The notes under the pieces were generated by a model. The model saw nothing but the letters and a program-made list of their open reading frames with translations. It had not been told where the DNA came from and did no database searches. From WGOA01 sp964429745 (GTDB lineage: Bacteria > Bacteroidota > Bacteroidia > Chitinophagales > BACL12): 25,871 nucleotides of DNA. Below, in pieces: positions 1 through 8,192 of the stretch. The position numbers were made by a program, and so were the translations under genes. The stretch's first letter is position 1; every line of letters starts with the position of its first letter. Location of the stretch: NCBI GenBank assembly GCA_964429745.1, contig CAYSDI010000052.1:1-25871 (forward strand). The letters run 5' to 3'.

Positions 1-9
1 CCCTTCCCC

Positions 10-2832
10 ATGCCCCGCGACACCACCATCAAGCATGTTTTAATCATTGGCAGTGGCCCCATCATCATTGGCCAGGCCTGCGAGTTTGACTACAGCGGCA
101 CCCAAGCGTCGCGGTCGTTGCGGGAGGAAGGCATCGTGGTTTCTTTGATCAACAGTAACCCGGCCACCATCATGACCGACCCGATCACGGCGGATCATAT
201 TTACTTGAAACCGCTCAACACGCAGAGCATCCGCGAGATCCTGGAAAAGGATCCCAGCATTGACGCCATATTGCCCACCATGGGCGGCCAAACCGCGCTG
301 AATTTGTGCAAGGAAGTGGACGAACTAGGCATCTGGGACGAGTTCGGTATCCGCCAGATCGGGGTGGACATGGCCGCGGTAGAGCTGACCGAAAACCGCG
401 AGGAATTCCGCAAACTGATGGGCCGCATTGGCATACCAGTGGCGCGTTCGCGTATTGCAAACTCCTTTTTGGAGGGAAAAGAAATTGCGCAGGAAATCGG
501 CTTGCCGATCGTGATCCGGCCTTCTTACACGCTCGGCGGCAGTGGCGGCGGCATCGTGTTTGAAAAGTCGGAGCTTGACGAAGCGCTAAAGAGGGGCCTG
601 ACGGCCTCACCCACGCATGAAGTGCTGGTGGAGCAGGCCGTGCTGGGTTGGAAAGAGTTCGAATTGGAACTGCTCCGCGACCGCGACGACAACGTGGTCA
701 TCATTTGTACGGTCGAAAACGTGGACCCCATGGGCGTCCACACGGGTGATTCCATTACGGTGGCGCCTGCCCTGACGCTGAGCGATACGGCATTTCAGCG
801 CATGCGGAACATGGCCATTCTGATGATGCGCTCACTGGGCAACTTTGCCGGCGGCTGCAACGTGCAGTTTGCGCTCAACCCGGATGACGAAGCGATCATC
901 GCCGTTGAGGTCAATCCCCGCGTTTCCCGCTCATCGGCGCTTGCGTCAAAAGCTACCGGCTACCCGATTGCCAAAATTGCGGCCAAGCTGGCCATCGGCT
1001 ACAATCTTCCCGAACTCAAAAACCAAGTGACCAAAACCACTTCTGCTTATTTTGAGCCGGCACTGGACTACGTGGTCTTGAAAATGCCCCGCTGGAACTT
1101 TGACAAGTTCAAAGGCGGCGACCACACGCTCGGCCTGCAAATGAAATCGGTGGGCGAGGTCATGAGCATCGGTCGCAGCTTTGTTGAGGCGCTCCAAAAG
1201 GCTTGCCAGAGCCTTGAAAACAACAAGATTGGCCTGGGCGCCGAGGGCATGCGCGGCTGGAACCGCACCGAAGACATCCTGGCCGGGCTGGAAAAACCGA
1301 GTTGGGATCGCATTTTCCTGATCCGCGACGCCATTGACCTGGGCGTGCCCATCAAGACCATCCAAAAACTGACGCGCATTGATCGCTGGTTCCTGCTGCA
1401 AATTCAGCAACTCGTGCGCACCGAGCACGAGCTGATGCGCTATCAATTGCACAATATTCCGGTGGAATTGTTCCGCAAGGTCAAGCAACAGGGCTACAGC
1501 GATCTTCAGATTGCCAACATTCTGCGCGGTGTTACCGAAGACGAGGTCTACGCCCGCCGAAAGGACCTGGGCATCACCCGCACCTACAAAGTCGTGGATA
1601 CCTGCGCCGCCGAATTCGCCTCCGAAACGCCTTATTTCTACAGCACATTTGAGGGCGAAAACGAAAGCATCCCGAGCAAGCGCCGCAAAATCGTCGTGCT
1701 GGGTTCAGGGCCCAACCGCATTGGCCAGGGCATCGAGTTTGACTACTGCTGCGTGCACGGCATCCTGGCCATTAAAGAGGCAGGGTTTGAAGCCATTATG
1801 GTCAATTGCAACCCCGAGACCGTGTCCACCGACTTTGACGTCGCGGACAAGCTCTATTTTGAGCCGGTTTTCTGGGAGCACCTGCGCGAAATTCTGGACC
1901 TGGAAAAACCGGACGGCGTCATCGTGCAACTGGGAGGGCAGACCGCGCTGAAGTTGTCGGCCAACCTGCGCCAGGAGGGCATTCCTATCATCGGCACCAG
2001 CTTTGAAAACATGGATCTGGCCGAAGATCGGGGCCGTTTCAGCGACAAACTCAAAGAACTGGGCATTCCCTACCCGGATTACGGCGCCGCCCGCGAGGTG
2101 GACGACGCCGTGCGCATCGCCAATAAAGTAGGGTATCCGGTATTGGTGCGCCCGTCATATGTGCTCGGCGGCCAGCGCATGCGCATCGTGATCAACGACG
2201 AGGAATTAGAAACCGCCGTGATCCGCATCCTCAAGCACTTCCCCGACAACGTCATCCTGGTTGACCACTTTCTGGACCGCGCCGAAGAGGCCGAAATTGA
2301 CGCCATCTGCGACGGCGACGACGTCATGATCATGGGGATCATGGAGCACATTGAGCCCGCCGGCATCCATTCCGGCGATTCGTCCGCGGTGCTGCCGCCC
2401 TTCAGCCTGCCAGCCGAGGTAACCGATACCATGATTCGCTATACGGAAATACTCGCGCGCGCGCTGGACATTCGCGGGCTGATCAATATTCAATTCGCTA
2501 TAAAAGAGGGAAAGGTATACGTTATTGAGGCAAATCCAAGGGCATCCCGGACCACACCGTTCATAGCCAAGGCGTACCAGATTCCGTTCCTCAACATCGC
2601 CACCAAAGTGATGCTTGGGGTCAATAAACTGCGCGATTTTAAGGTGGAGCGCAAGTTGGAAGGGTTCGCGATCAAAGAGCCGGTTTTCAGCTTTGACAAG
2701 TTCCCCAAGGTGAACAAGGAGCTAGGTCCGGAAATGAAAAGTACCGGCGAGGCCATTCGCTTCATCGCCGACCTTAAAGACCCGGTGTTCCGCCAGTACC
2801 GCGCCGAAAAGAGCATGTACTTGAGTAGGTAA
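10..2832 (+). CDS. carB: Carbamoyl-phosphate synthase large subunit, short form
   Basis: This is the synthetase subunit that makes carbamoyl phosphate from bicarbonate, ammonia (supplied by CarA from glutamine) and two ATP, for pyrimidine and arginine synthesis in the cytoplasm. The internal duplication is clear: each half opens with a GSGPxxIGQ motif (near residues 15 and 562) followed by an EFDY motif, and each carries an ATP-grasp domain (roughly residues 128-333 and 680-870) with RPSYxLGG signatures and NPRxSR metal/ATP-site motifs. At 940 aa it is about 130 residues shorter than the E. coli enzyme and stops where the MGS-like allosteric domain would begin. Short forms of about 950 aa are known from flavobacteria, so this is probably lineage-typical and not a truncation. 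The ATG at 10 fits the expected N-terminus. carA is not in the window. Confidence 0.97.
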   Translation: MPRDTTIKHVLIIGSGPIIIGQACEFDYSGTQASRSLREEGIVVSLINSNPATIMTDPITADHIYLKPLNTQSIREILEKDPSIDAILPTMGGQTALNLCKEVDELGIWDEFGIRQIGVDMAAVELTENREEFRKLMGRIGIPVARSRIANSFLEGKEIAQEIGLPIVIRPSYTLGGSGGGIVFEKSELDEALKRGLTASPTHEVLVEQAVLGWKEFELELLRDRDDNVVIICTVENVDPMGVHTGDSITVAPALTLSDTAFQRMRNMAILMMRSLGNFAGGCNVQFALNPDDEAIIAVEVNPRVSRSSALASKATGYPIAKIAAKLAIGYNLPELKNQVTKTTSAYFEPALDYVVLKMPRWNFDKFKGGDHTLGLQMKSVGEVMSIGRSFVEALQKACQSLENNKIGLGAEGMRGWNRTEDILAGLEKPSWDRIFLIRDAIDLGVPIKTIQKLTRIDRWFLLQIQQLVRTEHELMRYQLHNIPVELFRKVKQQGYSDLQIANILRGVTEDEVYARRKDLGITRTYKVVDTCAAEFASETPYFYSTFEGENESIPSKRRKIVVLGSGPNRIGQGIEFDYCCVHGILAIKEAGFEAIMVNCNPETVSTDFDVADKLYFEPVFWEHLREILDLEKPDGVIVQLGGQTALKLSANLRQEGIPIIGTSFENMDLAEDRGRFSDKLKELGIPYPDYGAAREVDDAVRIANKVGYPVLVRPSYVLGGQRMRIVINDEELETAVIRILKHFPDNVILVDHFLDRAEEAEIDAICDGDDVMIMGIMEHIEPAGIHSGDSSAVLPPFSLPAEVTDTMIRYTEILARALDIRGLINIQFAIKEGKVYVIEANPRASRTTPFIAKAYQIPFLNIATKVMLGVNKLRDFKVERKLEGFAIKEPVFSFDKFPKVNKELGPEMKSTGEAIRFIADLKDPVFRQYRAEKSMYLSR

Positions 2833-2923
2833 TGGCTGAATGCGTGGCCTCAGCTTTAGCAGTCCAGGTCCGCCATTTCCCGCAGGGTTCCGGGATTCTA
2901 CCAACATCCGTTAACTTTCCGCC

Positions 2924-3193
2924 ATGCTGCGCTTTATCCTCTGGTCCCTGCTGTTTTACGGTATTTACCGGCTCATTTGGCCGAGCCAGCGCACGGTTTC
3001 ACAGTCGCCCCGCGGGCAAGGCAATGCCGGGGGAAATGGCGGCGGTGGCACGAGCAACAAAAGCGCTGGAAGCAACGGTGGTGGCAACAACAGAGGCAGT
3101 CAGAGCAATCCCACCAACCCTCCAGCCAGCCAGCCCACTAACAAAGCGGCTGATCAGGTGGGCGAATACATCGAGTACGAAGAGGTGCGTTAA
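2924..3193 (+). CDS. DUF4834-like small membrane-anchored protein
   Basis: The product is 89 aa. Residues 1-20 form one hydrophobic segment (LRFILWSLLFYGIYRLIW), and residues 30-75 are a low-complexity linker dominated by Gly, Asn, Ser and Pro. The C-terminal tail GEYIEYEEVR matches the short conserved ending I associate with the DUF4834 family of Bacteroidota. The function of that family is unknown; the topology suggests an inner-membrane anchor with a disordered tail. The gene lies 91 bp downstream of carB, and its TAA at 3191-3193 is interleaved with a possible stop of the convergent gene (TTAA at 3190-3193). The family call is from memory of the motif. Confidence 0.75.
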   Translation: MLRFILWSLLFYGIYRLIWPSQRTVSQSPRGQGNAGGNGGGGTSNKSAGSNGGGNNRGSQSNPTNPPASQPTNKAADQVGEYIEYEEVR

Positions 3194-3701
3194 TGAGCCT
3201 CCAGGCCGTCGCTTGGTATAGGGCTTGNNNNNNNNNNNNNNNNNNNNNNNNNNNNNNNNNNNNNNNNNNNNNNNNNNNNNNNNNNNNNNNNNNNNNNNNN
3301 NNNNNNNNNNNNNNNNNNNNNNNNNNNGGGCTTGCTGCCTGGCCTGCTGCCTGGCCTCCTACGGCTCCTCTTAAGGGGCTTGCTGCCTGGTCTTCTTCGG
3401 GCTCAAAGGCGTCTTTTTCCGAGCCTGCCATACCCACCCCCGATTTATCCCGCAATTTTTGCCGCCAGGCTTCGCCCGGCCGGACCGCGGGTTTGCGCCG
3501 CTCAAGGCTTCGCCGAATCTCCACGCCGACGCGGATCAGCAACAAAACCGCCAGCGCTTGGATGAAATTGACCGGCGGCCCCCCCACGAATACGGGCACA
3601 ATGGCGTTCCAAACGTAGAGGGTTGCCGCACCCATTGCGCTGATTAACACCGCATTAAGCAGGAACATTTTGGCGTATCCAACCAGCTTGGAACGATTCA
3701 T
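3190..3701 (-). CDS. Small two-helix membrane protein, 3' end interrupted by assembly gap
   Basis: Reading from the ATG at 3701, the protein has two hydrophobic helices (about residues 12-31 and 45-60) joined by a WNAIVPVFVGGPPVNF segment. That segment resembles the WNxLVPxxFGGPxITFxQALGLL signature of a common uncharacterised small Bacteroidota protein. A charged region (residues 62-105) and an Ala/Gln-rich repeat (QAAGQAAS) follow, and the repeat runs into the 100-N gap. Because the true gap length is unknown, the frame beyond it cannot be fixed. One frame ends in a TAA at 3190-3192 with tail SPIPSDGLEAH, overlapping the convergent DUF4834 stop. The frame obtained by counting the Ns literally runs on to 3138. 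I prefer the former because it gives a tidy convergent end. Function unknown. Confidence 0.6.
3228..3327. other. Assembly gap of 100 N
   Basis: Exactly 100 N, the conventional placeholder for a gap of unknown length. The bases GGGCTTG occur on both sides (3221-3227 and 3328-3334), so the break lies inside a repeat. Confidence 0.99.
3331..3390. repeat. 12-bp tandem repeat within a coding region
   Basis: Copies of CTTGCTGCCTGG or a one-base variant start at 3331, 3343 and 3379, all in 12-bp register, with diverged units between. On the minus strand they encode Gln-Ala-Ala-Gly/Ser units of the membrane protein that starts at 3701. The array continues into the N gap and is the likely reason the assembly broke there. 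Confidence 0.75.
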
Positions 3702-4046
3702 AGACGCTTTATGAGCTCGAATGCGGGCAATGGACAAACCCGTCACACCAGCATACAAAGTTCAGAAAGGATTGGCAACAAATGGCGCCCTTGCGTGTGC
3801 TCCTTCTGGTCACGAATGTTATCGCCAGCGGAACAAAAATTGCGACTCCTGCTAGTTTCTGCCTCCCATTTGCCCGTTCACCTGACAATAAGTTTGCATA
3901 CAATTAAAAAATTGCAAATCGTCACAGAAGCCCTTCCCCTGTCCTGAACATTTGGCAAAAAGCCGGCGTAAACGACCGCGTAAGTCATTCATTATCAAAG
4001 GAATCTAAGCAACTGACCAAGGTTATACGAATCAAGATTACTCACT
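3702..4046. other. Divergent intergenic region
   Basis: This 345-bp stretch separates the divergent membrane-protein gene (start 3701) and lipoprotein gene (start 4047). It holds one promoter candidate (3869-3896). Short open frames here have no coding character that I can recognise, and I see no RNA gene. Confidence 0.6.
3869..3896 (+). promoter_or_regulatory. Candidate Bacteroidota-type promoter for the lipoprotein-barrel pair
   Basis: TTTG at 3869-3872 and TAAGTTTG at 3889-3896 match the -33 and -7 (TAnnTTTG) elements of Bacteroidota sigma-A promoters. The 16-bp spacing is slightly shorter than the usual range. A transcript from here would have a leader of roughly 140 nt before the ATG at 4047. 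Confidence 0.35.
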
Positions 4047-5129
4047 ATGCACAAGTTCATTACAATCAACGCCAAAGGAGTCCGCAACAGGATTTTCAGC
4101 GCGCTGGCACTTTGCCTGGCGGGGGCGTTGCTCTCGTCGTGCCAGCTGGCCGTTCAGGACATCACGGCACCTCAATGGCAGCCGGATGTGTTGGCACCCG
4201 TGGCCTACGCCAATCTGGAGCTCGAAAATTTTGACGAATTGGCGGTCATATCCATGTCCGCTTATATAGGGGCAGACGAGCTCGGCCTTACCCCCGGCAT
4301 CATTCAGCCTGGCCAAGCCCAGCGCCGCAGTGGCGTAACGGCAGGGCCTTACCCCATTAGCTGGGTTGATGGCGTTACGAGCGTAGAAGCCGGTCAGGCC
4401 AAACTGCGTCTTAAGATTAAGAACGAAATTCCAGTGGGCATTAGCGAGGGCGCAGTGCTCCGTCTGGTGCAAACGGCTACCGGCGAAACGGTGCTGGAAT
4501 TCGCCATTACGCAATCACTGGACGGTTACGGCCGCATCGCCGATTCCATCACAGTGCTGGACGTTGACTTTGCTTCCGGGCTTGAGTTCTGGATCGAAGA
4601 CATGACCATTCAGCCTATTCAGGGCCAGGAAATCCTACCCGGCGCGGGTTTCCAAATTGACGCCGAAGTCAAGTTCGACGATGTGCGCGAGGCGCGCGTC
4701 ACGAGCGGCACCAGCGTGGCCTTCGCGGATACCACCGAGTTGACCATTGACCTGGCCCAAGACCTTTCGCAATACAAGCCCGTGGGTGAGCTGCGCCTGC
4801 TCGTGGGAAATGGCTTTCCGTTCGGTGGCCGCGTTAACGTGTACTTCGTGTCCAAGAATGGACAAAACACGCTGGGCAACCTGACCAACGAGCAAATCAG
4901 CGTGAACATTCCAGCCATTGACGCTCAGGGATTTGCCTTGGAAAGCGCTCAGACCGAAATCTCCATTCCTATTAACGAGGAGCAAATCCGGGTGATGGCC
5001 CGCTCCGATTTTGTGGGCTTTAGCGGCGAAATTTTCGCCCCCTCCAGCCCCTCCAGCGTGGTCGCTAACGGCTCCCGCTCGCTTGAAGTAAAACTGATTG
5101 CCGACATCCAATTCACCATCCAGCCATGA
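4047..5129 (+). CDS. Predicted lipoprotein of unknown function, coupled to an outer-membrane barrel gene
   Basis: The 360-aa product begins with a signal peptide ending in a lipobox (LSSC, lipidated Cys at residue 32), so it should be a lipoprotein of the outer membrane or periplasmic face. The mature part is rich in short alternating hydrophobic strands with Gly/Asp turns, suggesting two or more beta-sandwich modules, and I do not recognise a named domain. Its stop overlaps the start of the next gene by 4 bp (ATGA at 5126-5129), so the two are translationally coupled and probably act together. A lipoprotein followed by a DUF5723-like barrel is a recurrent Bacteroidota pairing in my recollection. 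I do not propose a specific function. Confidence 0.85.
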   Translation: MHKFITINAKGVRNRIFSALALCLAGALLSSCQLAVQDITAPQWQPDVLAPVAYANLELENFDELAVISMSAYIGADELGLTPGIIQPGQAQRRSGVTAGPYPISWVDGVTSVEAGQAKLRLKIKNEIPVGISEGAVLRLVQTATGETVLEFAITQSLDGYGRIADSITVLDVDFASGLEFWIEDMTIQPIQGQEILPGAGFQIDAEVKFDDVREARVTSGTSVAFADTTELTIDLAQDLSQYKPVGELRLLVGNGFPFGGRVNVYFVSKNGQNTLGNLTNEQISVNIPAIDAQGFALESAQTEISIPINEEQIRVMARSDFVGFSGEIFAPSSPSSVVANGSRSLEVKLIADIQFTIQP

Positions 5130-6478
5130 TCAAGCATACTCTACTCTTAGCAACCGCAGTGCTGGGCGGAGCCTATATGGCCAGCGCGCAGCAAGACAAT
5201 TTCCTGTTGTTTTCCAGCCAACACCAACTCTCTTCGGCTTCAGTATTGCCTTCGCAATTTGGCGCCAGCACCGAGTCCGTTTGGATCAGCCTGCCTTCGG
5301 TACACGCATGGGGCGGCACCGACTTTCTGAAGCGCAGCGAGGCCATTGAAATCCTCAACGGCGGCGAAGTGCCGGCCGAACTGGTAGACCAGGTCATCAA
5401 CCGCTTGGACGAACGTAACTATATCTATGCCGGTGCCGAAGTAAGCCCTTTCGCAGCCGGTTACTCCATTCGCAAAAACGGCACCGAATACCTGACCTTG
5501 CACCTGAGCTGGACCGAGCAGGCCGCCATTCAGACCACTATCGGAGAGTATCTGCCCAAAGTGGCCTGGTTCGGTAACAAACCTTATGCTGGCACTCGCC
5601 TGGACCTCGGTCCCGTGCAGGGCAGCGGCATTTACCAGCGCAGAATCGCCCTGGGAGCAGCCTTTCCTCTTCTGGGCAATGACAACTTCTCGCTGCGCAG
5701 CGGTTTCCGTCTGCACTACAACATGGGCATGGCGGCCGCGTTTGTCCGGCCTTCGCAAGCCGAGTTGTTCACCGCCACGGACGGCTCTTCCATAGATTAT
5801 GATCTGTTGGTAAAGGCCCAACTGGCAGGCGTCGAAGACTTTGATCCGTTCAACAGCACCGGCCGCGGGGTAGGGGTAGACTTCAGCACCTCCATGGCTT
5901 GGGGCGGCAATGACGGCAGCCGGTTTAGCGCCGACGCCGGTATTTCCGATCTGGGCTTCATGCGCTTCTACGACCAGGTGGAAACCCACCGCATTGAAGG
6001 CGAAGAAGTGTTCCAAGGCTTTCAGGTCGAAGACGTCGCCAATCCATTCGACGGTCTGGACGCCGACACGCTGAACAGCTTCTTCAACACAGAAACCACT
6101 CCCGGCGGCTCCTTTGCCATGCCGATGAGCACCAGGATGACTTTCCGCTTTGGCTACCACCTCAGCGACCTGGATCGCCGTGGCCGCTTGTTCAACAAGC
6201 ACAGCATCTACGGCGTGTACACGCAAGGTCTCACCGATGGCGCCATGTCAACGGTAGTTCCTGGTCTGACCGCTGCTTATGTGTTCAACCTCAACAACAT
6301 TCTTGAACTGGGTTCCAGCATTGGCTACGTCAACGACGGCTTTGACATGGGCGCCTTCTTCTCGGTGCGCGGCGGCGCCTTCCGCTTCGGCATGGGCTCC
6401 ACTGATTTCAGCGGCTTGTTGTTCAACAACTCGCATGCAAGTGCTGATGCCTCTATGCGCATGAGCCTGGCGTTCTGA
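5126..6478 (+). CDS. DUF5723-like outer-membrane beta-barrel protein
   Basis: The 450-aa product has a Sec signal peptide (hydrophobic core near residues 5-18, cleavage after ASA at about residue 21). Alternating-residue beta strands follow throughout, and it ends in a strand with a terminal Phe (MRMSLAF), as expected of a beta-barrel inserted into the outer membrane. The segment RNYIYAGAEVSPFAAGYSI and the overall length fit the DUF5723 family of Bacteroidota, whose role is not established. The start overlaps the lipoprotein stop by 4 bp, and an intrinsic terminator follows about 50 bp downstream, so these two genes form a closed transcription unit. Confidence 0.85.
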   Translation: MIKHTLLLATAVLGGAYMASAQQDNFLLFSSQHQLSSASVLPSQFGASTESVWISLPSVHAWGGTDFLKRSEAIEILNGGEVPAELVDQVINRLDERNYIYAGAEVSPFAAGYSIRKNGTEYLTLHLSWTEQAAIQTTIGEYLPKVAWFGNKPYAGTRLDLGPVQGSGIYQRRIALGAAFPLLGNDNFSLRSGFRLHYNMGMAAAFVRPSQAELFTATDGSSIDYDLLVKAQLAGVEDFDPFNSTGRGVGVDFSTSMAWGGNDGSRFSADAGISDLGFMRFYDQVETHRIEGEEVFQGFQVEDVANPFDGLDADTLNSFFNTETTPGGSFAMPMSTRMTFRFGYHLSDLDRRGRLFNKHSIYGVYTQGLTDGAMSTVVPGLTAAYVFNLNNILELGSSIGYVNDGFDMGAFFSVRGGAFRFGMGSTDFSGLLFNNSHASADASMRMSLAF

Positions 6479-6529
6479 TCGTCGGGGTTTTTAGAAGTAC
6501 CCTAAATATTTTCTTTTGGCTTCTCGGAA

Positions 6530-6564
6530 GCGCAGCCGGCCCCTCGTGGCCGGCTGTGCGTTTT
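6530..6564 (+). terminator. Intrinsic terminator of the lipoprotein-barrel operon
   Basis: The left arm 6530-6541 pairs with 6548-6559 over 12 positions (one G-T wobble) around the six-base loop CCTCGT, followed by GTTTT. The stem is very GC-rich (CAGCCGGCC core). A nine-G run follows at 6567-6575. Confidence 0.85.
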
Positions 6565-6681
6565 GAGGGGGGGGGACTTAAAATGTATCCTTTGCGGGCC
6601 TGGGTTCGTTGCCTCGTAAAGACATTCGAAAGCATTTCATCGGCAGGCTTCTACTAAGATAGCCGTCAAAACAGGAACAAT

Positions 6682-6972
6682 TTACTTCGACTTTCCTTCT
6701 CGCTTTTCGCTGCTGCGATTGCGGCTTAAATCGCTGTCATCAGCGTCTTGGTGCTGGCTCCCTGTTTTGTTGTCATCACCGCTCCCTTTGTTGATTCTTG
6801 CCATGACCTCATCTGAATGGTGGTTGCCGTCATCCTCCGAACCCGTTTGATCCGGATTGTTTTGTTTGGCACCATTTGGGTTGTGCTCACGTTTGTTATT
6901 ATCCGAGTTTGCTCTTCCCTTTGACAGCTCATCATTCTTTTGAATGCTCTTGTCTGTTGGATTCCTTCCCAT
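6682..6972 (-). CDS. Small, highly hydrophilic, probably disordered protein
   Basis: From the ATG at 6972 the product is 96 aa with almost no hydrophobic residues. It is dominated by Asn, Asp, Lys, Ser, Gly, Gln and Glu, with clustered charges (for example SEDDGN and SSEKREGKSK). It contains no Cys or aromatic residues and should be intrinsically disordered. I do not recognise the family. It stands alone between the terminator of the barrel operon and the divergent yqeY gene. Its upstream side faces the palindrome at 7054-7069, which could serve both directions. An in-frame TTG at 6978 is an alternative start. The unusual composition argues that the open frame is not accidental, but this remains a modest-confidence gene. 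Confidence 0.5.
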   Translation of the reverse strand: MGRNPTDKSIQKNDELSKGRANSDNNKREHNPNGAKQNNPDQTGSEDDGNHHSDEVMARINKGSGDDNKTGSQHQDADDSDLSRNRSSEKREGKSK

Positions 6973-7053
6973 GATCAATAGTATTTGAAGTTGTAACGGA
7001 CTGGCTACTGGGTAAATGTGGGTCTAACCGTTGGTGAAAGGGTTGCACTATTC

Positions 7054-7069
7054 TTGACAAGCTTGTCAA
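7054..7069. promoter_or_regulatory. 16-bp perfect palindrome upstream of yqeY, candidate operator
   Basis: TTGACAAGCTTGTCAA is self-complementary over all 16 bases. It lies 71 bp before the yqeY start and partly overlaps TATTCTTG (7049-7056), a one-mismatch match to the TAnnTTTG -7 element. A dimeric regulator bound here would block that promoter. The binding protein is unknown. Confidence 0.35.
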
Positions 7070-7140
7070 ATTCGCAGAACGGTAAAAGACCCATTTCCCA
7101 TCCCAACACCCCTACCTTTGCCGACACAACTGAACGCAAC

Positions 7141-7590
7141 ATGTCCTTAAGTGATCAATTGGCTAATGACCTGAAAGAGGCCATGAAAGCCAAAGACCAG
7201 ACCGCCCTCATGGCTTTGCGGGCCATTAAATCTGCCTTGCTTATGGCGCGCACTGCTGAAGGCGCGGGCGGTCAGGTGAGCGAAGCTGAAGAGTTGAAAA
7301 TGCTCCAAAAGCAGGTCAAACAGCGTCGCGACGCCGAAACCATTTACCGCGAGCAAGGGCGTGAGGATTTGGCCGACAAAGAAAGCGCTGAAATTGCCAT
7401 CATCGAGCGCTACCTGCCGGCCGCCATGGGCGAAGCCGACCTTCGCAGCGCACTTCAGGCCATCATTGCCCGGGTGGGTGCCAGCAGCGCGGCCGACATG
7501 GGCAAAGTTATGGGCGCGGCCAACAAAGAATTGGCCGGCAAAGCTGAAGGTCGTGCAATTTCCACGCTTGTCAAAGAACTTTTGGGCTGA
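7141..7590 (+). CDS. yqeY: GatB/YqeY domain-containing protein
   Basis: This 149-aa helical protein matches the stand-alone YqeY family, related to the tRNA-binding C-terminal domain of the GatB amidotransferase subunit. Diagnostic features are an N-terminal DLKEAMKAKD and ALRAIKSAL helix pair, the IIERYLPAAM segment near residue 90, and the C-terminal MGKVMGAANKELAGKAEGR stretch. The exact role of free YqeY is unsettled; a tRNA-linked function is inferred for the family. The ATG at 7141 is chosen because the protein then begins MSLSDQLANDLKEAMK, the usual N-terminus; the frame stays open further upstream but without family-like sequence. The cvpA ATG follows two bases after the stop. Confidence 0.93.
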   Translation: MSLSDQLANDLKEAMKAKDQTALMALRAIKSALLMARTAEGAGGQVSEAEELKMLQKQVKQRRDAETIYREQGREDLADKESAEIAIIERYLPAAMGEADLRSALQAIIARVGASSAADMGKVMGAANKELAGKAEGRAISTLVKELLG

Positions 7591-7592
7591 CG

Positions 7593-8192
7593 ATGGTCCT
7601 TGATGTTGTTCTGGGCATTTTGCTGGCCCTTGCCTTTGGCTATGGCTGGAGCCGCGGGTTGGTGCGGTCGCTGCTGGCTGCGGTGTCGGTCGGTGTTGCG
7701 CTTGTGGCTGCCGTTAAACTTAGCCAGGTAACCAGTTTTTGGCTCCGCGATGCCCTTGACCTTAACGCAACCTGGTTGCCGCTGGTGTCGCTGTTGGCGG
7801 TCTTTGTGGCCGTCATGACCCTATTTATGCTGGCCGGAACACTCTTTGAAGCTGCGCTTCAGGCTTTGGCCCTGGGTGTGTTCAACCGTATTGCCGGGGG
7901 AATGGTCTACGCGGGCCTGGCAGCACTGCTGCTGAGCACCCTGCTTTGGTACACCACCAAAATGAACCTGATTCCGCAGGCAAACCGCGACGGCTCGGTG
8001 CTCTTGCCCGCCATGTTAACGGCCGCTCCCGGGGTTTTGGAGGGCGCCGGAAAGCTTTACCCGGCGGTGCAGGACGCTTACGGCCAATTGGAGGTATTCT
8101 TTGAGCAGTTAGCCACCGATCTGGAACCGGCTGTTGCGGATGACACACCCCCCGCAATGCCTGCCCAAAGCCCTTCGCCCGATGCCCGATAA
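7593..8192 (+). CDS. CvpA family inner-membrane protein
   Basis: The 199-aa product has four predicted transmembrane helices (about residues 3-20, 25-45, 62-88 and 100-120), with an early GYxxGLVRSLL motif and a RIAGGMVYAGLAALLL segment typical of the CvpA family (colicin V production/secretion related). The C-terminal 80 residues are soluble and end in a Pro/Ala/Ser-rich tail. The family's molecular role is poorly defined, although in other bacteria it is tied to envelope integrity and purine-locus context. The gene is packed between yqeY (2-bp spacing) and pabA (11-bp overlap), suggesting one transcript. Confidence 0.88.
   Translation: MVLDVVLGILLALAFGYGWSRGLVRSLLAAVSVGVALVAAVKLSQVTSFWLRDALDLNATWLPLVSLLAVFVAVMTLFMLAGTLFEAALQALALGVFNRIAGGMVYAGLAALLLSTLLWYTTKMNLIPQANRDGSVLLPAMLTAAPGVLEGAGKLYPAVQDAYGQLEVFFEQLATDLEPAVADDTPPAMPAQSPSPDAR

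Noticed and set aside
946..1488. Long antisense frame inside carB (and similar ones inside bamA, the DUF5723 gene and the patatin gene)
   Set aside because: These are opposite-strand shadows produced by the GC-rich third positions of real genes. They have no recognisable domains and lie wholly inside well-supported coding sequence.
10..2832. carB as a truncated pseudogene because it lacks the C-terminal MGS domain
   Set aside because: Both synthetase halves are complete, the stop is clean, and short CarB forms of about 950 aa are known from flavobacteria.
2832..3221. 129-codon frame overlapping the DUF4834-like gene
   Set aside because: It is out of frame with the DUF4834-like protein, whose conserved tail and membrane anchor identify the real gene.
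3711..3947. Plus-strand 78-codon frame in the intergenic region before the lipoprotein gene
   Set aside because: No family-like sequence, a composition unlike neighbouring genes, and overlap with the probable promoter.
6567..6575. Nine-G run as a phase-variation tract
   Set aside because: It lies downstream of an operon terminator and outside any gene, so length changes would have no evident coding consequence.
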